This document shows, in pieces, positions 57,990 through 64,000 of a stretch of 64,000 nt of DNA. The DNA lies in assembly GCF_032362555.1 (NCBI RefSeq), contig NC_083526.1, forward strand, positions 4,050,001 through 4,114,000, given 5' to 3'. A program made the translations under genes and the position numbers. The notes beneath the pieces were generated by a model. The model searched no databases, was not told the origin of the DNA, and saw nothing but the letters and a program-made list of their open reading frames with translations. Numbering within the stretch: position 1 is the stretch's first letter; each line of letters starts with the position of its first letter. This DNA is from Amyelois transitella (lineage: Eukaryota > Arthropoda > Insecta > Lepidoptera > Pyralidae).

Positions 57990-58565
57990 ATATATATCTC
58001 TCTCTCTTTCTATCTCTCTCTTTCTCTCTCTCTCTCTCTCATGTTATCATGAATAATGCCAGAGAAATTAGAAGAGTGAGTGAATGCCGTGGATTGACTA
58101 ACAAGATAGCTGGAGCAAAAGCGAACGTGAAGCGCGTCTGCTCACTGGTAGACCCGCGAGGAACAGTGTTCCAGGTGAGGTTGACTGTCGAGAAAAAATA
58201 GATGGGGTACTATAATTTTACCCTTTAGAAATAACCTGAGGTCTTCAGGATAACAGATTCGAGTGATGGCATAGAGTATTAATACGAGTCGGCAGACTAA
58301 AGAGAGGGCGCTGTTAGAGAAAGCAGCTAATCAGAAAGTCAGTAAAGGCCCTTGCCTGGTGGGTTATTAGGTGAAGGTTGTGAAACAGCTTAAATTACGA
58401 TGATCACATTGGTTTTTTTTTTTTTTTTGCAATACCATCAAATTACCTAGGAACGTTTCGCTTAATTCTTAAATCTACTAGATTTTTATTCTTCCTTTAT
58501 TGTTCTTTACTTAACGAAATGTTTAATTCCAGGCGAATCAGGAGCCGGTGGCCGTCGCCCAATGA
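46445..58565 (+). CDS. MTHFSD: Methenyltetrahydrofolate synthetase domain-containing protein (MTHFSD), 12 exons
   Basis: Orthologue of MTHFSD, a 5-formyl-THF cyclo-ligase-like domain joined to an RNA-recognition-like domain; it is thought to bind RNA, and its enzyme activity is unproven. Exons: 46445-46484, 50282-50504, 52504-52664, 53197-53283, 53551-53639, 53941-54015, 54380-54495, 54995-55112, 55599-55772, 56518-56658, 57680-57817, 58533-58565. All phases close, giving 464 aa. Family signatures are 'FPRPVYNRIPNFKGANEAA', 'VRVLCLEQKKTLYVPVPRL', 'DLVVMGSVAVSKEGYRIGKG' with 'RGYGDLEFGLMM', 'VVTTVHDCQVFD' and 'DIIVTPTEVIETQRMSQRP'. Exons 8-9 encode a strongly basic Arg/Lys/Ala linker. Exon 10 holds the RRM-like start (ISNIGPNTRVRDLKQALSER, then KGFRGFCYLHFF). 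Exon 11 is Ala/Gly-rich and very GC-rich. Start: ATG at 46445 in a tiny 13-codon exon before a 3.8-kb intron; this exon is the least certain. The donors at 55773 (gttata) and 52665 (gtaaat) are weak. Confidence 0.92.
47288..47345. repeat. Fold-back 1 of an adjacent pair
   Basis: Arm 1 47288-47316 and arm 2 47321-47345 are reverse complements, except that arm 1 has one more AGGT unit. The loop is AAAT. Arm 2 runs directly into the next fold-back. Confidence 0.9.
47344..47389. repeat. Fold-back 2 of an adjacent pair, perfect 22-bp arms, 2-nt loop
   Basis: Arms 47344-47365 and 47368-47389 are exact reverse complements separated by AA. It overlaps the end of fold-back 1 by two bases. Confidence 0.95.
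47757..47975 (-). repeat. Family E element, near full length
   Basis: It reads 'ctagaggccgctcgcgtctt', 'caattccgcgggaactctgg', 'ttcagtagtttttgcgtgaa' and 'tcgcatttataatattagta', the reverse orientation of 31244-31415. Confidence 0.6.
48199..48238. repeat. Imperfect short-loop fold-back
   Basis: ATTCTCAACAAACA (48199-48212) pairs with TGTTTGTTGAGAAT (48225-48238). The inner CAAACA/TGTTTG bases also pair with a small shift. Confidence 0.8.
48848..49087 (-). repeat. Family B element, degenerate copy 6
   Basis: It reads 'gtggtttctggcacttttga', 'cccatagatgctgtaaaagg', 'tcattaggccaaacagctga' and 'tacgaatataggcgtgatta'. Confidence 0.65.
50505..52503 (+). other. MTHFSD intron 2 with family E and B elements
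   Basis: Family E fragments are near 50527-50690 ('ctagcttccgaccgcgactc') and 50798-50960 ('ccagcttttgcccgcggctt'). A family B copy is at 51381-51694. Family E-like sequence is at 52215-52300. No exon was recognised. Confidence 0.55.
51381..51694 (+). mobile_element. Family B element, copy 7, with an internal insertion
   Basis: It reads 'acatctttatcccttacggg', 'gacagtctcgccaagactga', then after extra sequence of about 60 nt near 51540-51600 'cctatgccgggaaccacacg'. It is followed by CTAG. Confidence 0.75.
52782..52861. repeat. Long near-perfect hairpin in MTHFSD intron 3
   Basis: The outer arms 52782-52801 and 52842-52861 differ at one position. Inner bases (TTGAAATTTTGTG against CACAAAATGTCAA) continue the stem with one mismatch around a TTTTGA loop. 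Confidence 0.8.
52866..53097 (+). repeat. LINE 3'-end fragment with TTGTA-type tail
   Basis: It contains 'ggctggaagagattgcttag', 'cgataagtccgcctttgctc', and ends 'gggcaataaagataatttgt' plus a repeated ATTGT tail, a pattern common at lepidopteran non-LTR element ends. A second tail is at 8684-8738. The open frame in it is not a gene. Confidence 0.6.
55153..55325 (+). repeat. Family E subfamily element in MTHFSD intron 8
   Basis: It reads 'actagctgtcccggttaacg', 'atggccgattctcagaccta', 'gtttcggagcagtacgggaa' and 'cattgtgacacgagaatttt'. The same order occurs at 62553-62790. Confidence 0.7.
56191..56317 (-). repeat. Dispersed repeat family C, copy 6, in MTHFSD intron 9
   Basis: It reads 'aagcttgcatgaagaataga', 'gtatgctgggattgtggcaa' and 'ccacccttccaggaaaaaag', ending 'cgtgat'. 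Confidence 0.7.
56730..56990 (+). mobile_element. tRNA-derived SINE (family A), copy 5, full length
   Basis: Head 'ggcctctgtggcgcagcggt' has an intact A box, with B box 'gggttcgaatcccggccagg'. The body and TATTTATTTATA tail match the copy at 44550 almost base for base. It lies 70 nt after exon 10 of MTHFSD. Confidence 0.9.
57885..58040 (+). repeat. Long (CT)n simple repeat
   Basis: About 155 nt of TCTC with occasional TTTCTA units, in the last MTHFSD intron. Its open frame is low-complexity and not a gene. Confidence 0.95.
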
Positions 58566-60960
58566 CTTGTTACAGCCGACAACGACTTGACACGAACCCC
58601 TTTTGTTTCCGATACACGCATATAAAACGTTGCTCGCTTGGTTGCACCGGAAACGGCTTAGCCGTCGCATTCCGACACTAATCGTTTAGAGTTAAGGTTG
58701 ATTTTCCTTTGGCCCGGCCGTTAAGAGCGATTGCCGGTCGTATAGTACTCGATTTCCAAGTTTAGAAATGTTTGAAATTACTATATTTCTCGTCATTTGG
58801 TTGGTTATTTTACTAATGATCTTTTATTTGTCTAAAATAATAACTTAGACCTAATAGTTGAATAGGCAGATAAAATATATTCAATAGATAAATTGCAAAA
58901 AGGACAAAAACAAAAGTAATGTCTTAAAGTAATGGTTACTTTTTCACTACTACACTACTTTTGATTTTAGCCGTATTGCCATTTATTATAAAAATTTAGT
59001 CTTTTGAAAATTTGGTTTTTTGAAATCTATTTTAATCGTTTTTCGTTGTAAAAGGTGTCTCGTTTACAAGTTGATTACAATTATGATTTTATTACAAAGA
59101 GGTATTTTATACAGATTTAAAATAAAAAAAAATGTATTAAAAACGATAAATTAGCAAATTATCTAAGCTTAGAACACATTCGTCACTACTATAAGAAGCA
59201 TTAGTGTTAAAGTAATGTGTCAAAATCGGGTGCTATGCAATCGGCAATAAAAAGTTGTAGTTGAATTATAAAAACCCGAATAAACGTAAAGTTAATATCA
59301 GTGGTTCTACAAATTGAGGTCTATCATTTGTTAATAAATGATTTGAGAGTAAAATTTATATTACTTAATGTGAGGGTTTTACAATTTAGAATCACGTAAA
59401 TGTTAGTTTTACGTTATTGGGATAAGTAATCAGCTGCGACTATTTTGCCGATGCGATTTTAAGTTTGATTTTCGATTTGTTCGCTAGATGGTCTTTTGTT
59501 CTTGTCGCTCCTAAGGCCGGCCCTGTGTTAGAGAGAGTGAGCTATAGTTTAGAAGACACTTAACGGAAATCTGTATCTCTTTATGGATGTTTTAGTTTTC
59601 TCTAGTCTAAAGTTAGATGTACCGCTGTGTAACTAGGTTTATTTACGATTGTTTGCAATGCCGGTACGTTTTAAGCATTCTTCCATAATTATTACGATAA
59701 AGAAGCTATATTTTTAGTATGATAGTATAGAAAAACTAAAAGGAAAGTAATATATTTTTTAAACTATTAAGGTGCTTAAGAGCGGGGTTCTAAAATTCTC
59801 ATAGAGGTTAGTTTGGAAGGATTTGACTAGTGTTAAGTATATTTATTTTAAATTTGAAGTTTGGGACCCCGTTTTTCGTCCTATTGTATATTTGTGCCAA
59901 CTTGGAGTTCATATATTGCAATAACTTTAAAATTCGCTGTTCCCTACCGTAGAATTTGAATGAATCTATAACATATCTCATTTATGTAAGTTTGTGTAAT
60001 GGCCACTTGATGTCAGATAACTTTTTCAGTATTAGGCTATATATTTATAATGTAAGACTTTTAACAAAGTAATTTATTAATGGTAGTACAGATTGCGAGT
60101 GTATTTTCATATAAGCGGTGTTGAGTAAATAAATCGGATCAACCAGGTTTACTGTGATTGGTCGATTTCTGTTGTTGACTTTGCTTCTGTGAGAATACAC
60201 CCTAACTGTGATTATATGTCTTCTAGCGAACGCGAGTTCGGAATTATTGGTCTCTTAGAGTAAACAAAGATGTATTTTATATAGAAACAGTGGATTTGTA
60301 TTGTTGTATTTTTCTAAATTATTGGATTGAATTCGGCAGCATAATAAATATATCTCTTATTCTATAAGGTAATAGCAACAAGGTTTCGTGAGCAAAGAGC
60401 GTTTAACTGGCAATTTTACTAAAACGTGTGTTCCCAAAATAGTTCGTACGCGCTTCAAAGAAGTTCCAAAAAGTAATATTTTAACAAAATTATATAACCT
60501 GTTCTCTCGTACTCGAGTCTCTGGGGTTCGTTAATTTTTAATGATTATTTAAAGTATTTAACCTTAACGGGAAATGTATAATGTATATCAAGTTTTACAT
60601 CTGATATTGCTGTATTTCATAAAAATTTTGATTTTATTAGATGTTGTCTCTGCCTACCCTTTAGGGAAGAAGGCGTAAAAATATGTATACGGGCTGTATT
60701 TAGACGCTCTTTCTTCCGAAACTCCTGCGGCTGAGCATTATACTAAGCATTTTTCTAACGTAGTCAAGGTATCATTCGCACAGGGGGATTCCCCCGCATA
60801 TTGTTACTCTCTTGCAATTTTAAGCACTCGATATTTATGTATATAACTTGTTAACATTAATATTTTTTTAGTTTATTTTGTAATCTACGTTGAAATAGCA
60901 GCATGGATGAGTTTTTTTTTGTTTTGTATTTTTTTTTAATAAATTTATTAAACACTTTTT
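58566..60960 (+). other. MTHFSD 3' UTR and flank
   Basis: It has no coding content. Candidate AATAAA signals are at 59246 and 59279 (proximal) and 60938 (distal, followed by a T-rich element). Relatively few dispersed repeats are present compared with the flanks, which fits transcribed UTR. A family C end-like piece is near 60640-60690. Confidence 0.5.
60938..60943 (+). terminator. Candidate distal MTHFSD polyadenylation signal
   Basis: AATAAA at the end of a T-run, followed within about 20 nt by 'cacttttttgtttttcacct'. The proximal AATAAA at 59246 and 59279 are alternatives. Confidence 0.4.
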
Positions 60961-62265
60961 TGTTTTTCACCTTTTTCATTCATTGTTCGGTGATTATGGG
61001 CCCGTGCTAAGGTAGTTTTGACGTTAATGTTGTGATTGTATTAATATTTCTCGCCGTAGGGTTGAGGGTCAAATTAAATTCTATTTTTCTAGCCAATGGC
61101 TGTTTCATTCCTAAATAATGCTAAGTGTTATTATAACGTGAGATTTAATTTTGTTTGAAACATCCACCACGGGTTATATTACCCAACTACGACAAAGCAA
61201 AAAGGAGGACTGATTTTGACCTATATGTTTGTATGTGCGTATTGATGTTCATCTGTTCCCTCATAACTAGTTATCATAATTAGATACATGAGGTGTCGTA
61301 AGAAGCCTCTTGACGTCCACTGGTTATAGACTACTGACTTCACGTTAAATTGATTTTATATTTTACGTTAATTTGATTGATTGATAGCACATTTCAAAAT
61401 ATGTTAACATTATATTAACTGTTGCTGACGGCTTTCCTTGACATAACCTGATGAGAATTTATAATATCTTCTAAACTAGTTGGGGTAGGTACCTATCATA
61501 AATAAGATAAGTAGTCAAAAACTAAAACCTAAAGGTGCGTAAAGATTGTATATCTTAACATATTAAATAACGATGTTGTAAGACATGTTCCAGTTGTGTG
61601 ACTTTGTGATAAAGAAAAAAGGCTACGTTCAACTGTATGGCTTTATGATGGAGTTTATATATTTACATATTCATAAGAGAGATTTAAAGATGTCTCACAT
61701 TGTTATGCAACAAAATTATCCAACATAAAACAGAATCTGTACACACCTTTTACTGCTATATTTGGTTTGCTCTGGATAATTAATACTTTTAAATCTAACA
61801 CGAATTCACATAAAATTAAAATATCTAATTAAAATAAAATTAAACTTTAAAATCCCTTTATCACCGGGCGATGCAGGGGTCAACCTTTTCAGTGAACTGT
61901 TGCGGCGAACGAAGTGGCTGGCAATAGCCAGTAAATAATATAATATGTACATACTTATTTTGTGAGACAACCAAGAATCTACACTTCTCCCTACGTCAAA
62001 GACGGGGCGAACATCGGTGTTGCCAGGCTAAACCCAGCGATGCTAACAAAACTGATCTCACGACTTTTTCCTAGGGTACTAACATTACAACAACAGCTTA
62101 TAATAAATTCATATTAAATGTAACAAAGTCCTTTGTTGATCGCTTCTCTTGATACACGACAGATAAAAATAATTCTACAACGTGTTAGACATATCAGATT
62201 CCACACGCAACCATTAATAGCGTTTATAAAACTGTGAAGGCTTCCAATAATTACATTTCGCAGCT
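60961..62265. other. Intergenic region upstream of the secreted-protein gene
   Basis: I see no gene or well-formed repeat. It must contain the promoter of the gene starting at 62266. Confidence 0.5.
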
Positions 62266-63766
62266 ATGTCTAGTTTTGAAATGATCATATTTTTAGTTTT
62301 GTTCAGTTTTATAGGATTATGTAAGGGTCAGGCAGGGGGCGATGCAGGAGGGGGTCAGGTAAGGCTTTTTATTTAAGGTTCCGTATTCAGTGGTATAAGT
62401 ATATATATATATATAATAGGTACTGCTACTGAGGCTTCTTACCATGTATAGTAGGTACCTATATTTATTTTATATCAGTTCCGTAAATAGACTTCAATGC
62501 TATTTAGGATACTATCCATACCTGTTAGGTTACCTATATAATAAAGAGACAAGCTGTCCTGGTAAACGTTGTTTCGCCATATAAATATTTTTAAGTAATT
62601 TGTAGTTAAAAATAAAAAGTTAAGGGTGGACAACCCTTATCACTAAAGGGTGTGAAAAATAGATGTTGGCCGATTCTCAGACCTACTCAATATGCTTACA
62701 AAATTTCATGAGAATCGAATCGATCAAGTTGTTTCGGAGGAGTACGGGAACGAACATTGTGACACGAGAATTTTATATATACTAGCCGTCCCGCCAAACG
62801 TTGCTACGTTGTCGTCTAGCCTTCGAGTTAAACTACTTTTCTGTCTCCCTTGTAAAGATGTCATTACGTGTATGTTCGAATACAAATGGTGAGTATATAT
62901 AATAGGCTTCCATAAAGAGATACATAATAATTGTTTTTATTTATTTTAAGTCAGGAGCGAAATATGTTTTGAACTTCAACTCTGCCATATATGGGTGCTC
63001 CGACGACATCAGTGTTGCCAGTGTTAACACTTCCGAGCTCGAAGTAATAAGTCATAATGAGACCTTCTCCACGATTAGCGGGATAATGCTGTTCAAGAAG
63101 TCGCTGCCGGAAAAGGCATTCCGAGTAAGTACTTAAAATAAAAAGTTCAAAGTAATCAATATACCTACGTACCTACTTGATAAACGGAAGTGTGGCGTGA
63201 GGTTAGTTAATTTTTGGCGAGCGAAGTCGCGGGTAACATAAGTTCCTACTTCTGCTTAAGATATAAAGTTTTTTAGGCCTAAAATGTTTACATTTTCTCC
63301 ATTTTATAAAGTTTGACTGGCTGATAATGCTGCATTAAGCTCACATTCTTCTTCCTCCTCACGTTAATTCCGGTGACATTCTCACCTCCCTGGTGAGGTA
63401 GCTTGGCGTGCGTGCGCATTTGATAATGATTCTGGATTGGGTTAGTCAGGTCTTTACAGGAAGCGACTCCCATCTGACCTCCGCAACACTTTCAGGGGTA
63501 CTAAACCTGTATTGAATCATGATAAAATTTCACCTGCATGTACTTAGGTCTAAATTAAAAAAAATAAGGTAAAACAGAAAACTTTTGAAGTCACAACAAC
63601 CGACATGTTTCAGATTGAGATAATCGTGCAAAAAAAAGTATCAGGGAGCTACGAAACGCTATTAACTAAAGAGATTTGCGACCTGTGTGACGAATTGGGC
63701 CCAAATAGCGACTTAGCGAAGTATTTGGTTTATTTTGGAGTGCCTAAAGAGTGTCCTTTTCCAGCG
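62266..63766 (+). CDS. Secreted DUF1091/MD-2-like protein, first three exons (3' end outside window)
   Basis: Small extracellular protein, probably of the insect DUF1091 (MD-2-related lipid-recognition-like) family; function unknown. Exons are 62266-62358, 62951-63124 and 63614-63766, all phase 0, with donors gtaagg, gtaagt and gtaagt. Exon 1 is a signal peptide (MSSFEMIIFLVLFSFIGLCK) followed by a Gly-rich linker (GQAGGDAGGGQ). Exon 2 starts the beta-rich domain ('YVLNFNSAIYGCSD') and has a glycosylation sequon (NET). Exon 3 ends with the Cys-spaced pattern 'ICDLCDELG...YFGVPKECPFPA', typical of the family just before a final G-x-Y strand. The last exon, with the stop, is not in the window: 63767-64000 is intron with a family B fragment. 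Alternative: another ML-superfamily protein. The 140 codons seen are about 70-80% of the usual length. Confidence 0.7.
62553..62790 (+). repeat. Family E subfamily element in intron 1 of the secreted-protein gene
   Basis: It reads 'aagctgtcctggtaaacgtt', 'gttggccgattctcagacct', 'gtttcggaggagtacgggaa' and 'cattgtgacacgagaatttt'. It is the partner of 55153-55325. Confidence 0.7.
63345..63535 (+). repeat. Dispersed repeat family D, copy 4 (best preserved)
   Basis: It reads 'cttcttcctcctcacgttaa', 'ctccctggtgaggtagcttg', 'ggattgggttagtcaggtct', 'gcgactcccatctgacctcc', and ends 'attgaatcatgat'. It lies in intron 2 of the secreted-protein gene. Confidence 0.7.
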
Positions 63767-63897
63767 GTAAGTTTCTCCATTATTAGAAAGAAAGAAAGAA
63801 ATACCTACGTTTAGTTTATTATGAATTCCAAATTCAAAGCATAGGTATCTACTTATAAAACACAAAGAAAGTAAATAATTTAAACATACATACTTAC

Positions 63898-64000
63898 ATC
63901 ACTATTTGAATCTCATTTCTATCATTAAGCCATACATCTGAACGTGGCTCTGTCTACCCCGCAAGGGACAAAGACGAGATTATATGTATGTACATTAAAT
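63898..64000 (-). repeat. Family B fragment at the window edge
   Basis: It reads 'atcactatttgaatctcatt', 'taagccatacatctgaacgt' and 'gcaagggacaaagacgagat', ending in ATGTATGTAC. Confidence 0.6.

Noticed and set aside
57868-58056. 62-aa frame of repeated Ser-Leu
   Set aside because: It is a translation of the (CT)n simple repeat.

Overview
The window looks like a piece of a lepidopteran (moth or butterfly) nuclear genome. It is AT-rich and holds spliced animal genes with GT/AG introns. It is also crowded with short dispersed repeats of lepidopteran style: tRNA-headed SINEs, (CATA)n-initiated elements, and decayed non-autonomous elements with the usual 'cctactaatattataaatg' and 'gggtaaaagctagt' type ends. 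There is no operon structure, plasmid, phage or CRISPR signal. The species cannot be fixed from the sequence alone.

Layout. (1) 1-4328: repeat-rich intergenic DNA. (2) 4329-6978, +: a four-exon GH20 hexosaminidase D-like gene with an N-terminal membrane anchor. (3) 8974-38980, -: a two-pore-domain (K2P/TWIK-type) potassium channel gene spanning 30 kb. It has two alternative front halves, each carrying TM1 and the first pore helix, joined to the same back half. One is the exon set 38980-38524, 18981-18881 and 18309-18147; the other is the single large exon 13969-12748. Both join 10964-10762 and 9657-8974 exactly inside the first selectivity filter. A third large reading frame (15235-14051) lies just upstream of the second front half. 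It encodes either a tail-anchored disordered protein or, by an internal donor, a long N-terminal extension of the channel. The 19.5-kb intron 18982-38523 is mostly repeats. (4) 41533-45113, +: a KCTD9 orthologue with BTB domain and pentapeptide repeats, six exons, divergent from the channel's distal promoter. (5) 46445-58565, +: an MTHFSD orthologue, twelve exons, with a long 3' UTR. (6) 62266 to beyond 63766, +: the first three exons of a small secreted DUF1091/MD-2-like protein gene that continues past the window.

Exon boundaries were set by hand from splice signals, reading phase and family resemblance. In every gene the phases close exactly (541, 535/695, 404 and 464 aa). The genes are functionally unrelated neighbours: glycan trimming, membrane potassium leak, a BTB adaptor, a folate-enzyme-like/RNA-binding protein and a secreted lipid-binding-like protein.

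The most interesting items are the K2P gene's swap of front halves within the selectivity filter, its associated tail-anchored or N-extended product, and several near-perfect short-loop fold-backs (1265, 30906, 31400, 47288, 47344, 52782). At least one fold-back sits inside a repeat copy whose sister copy lacks it.
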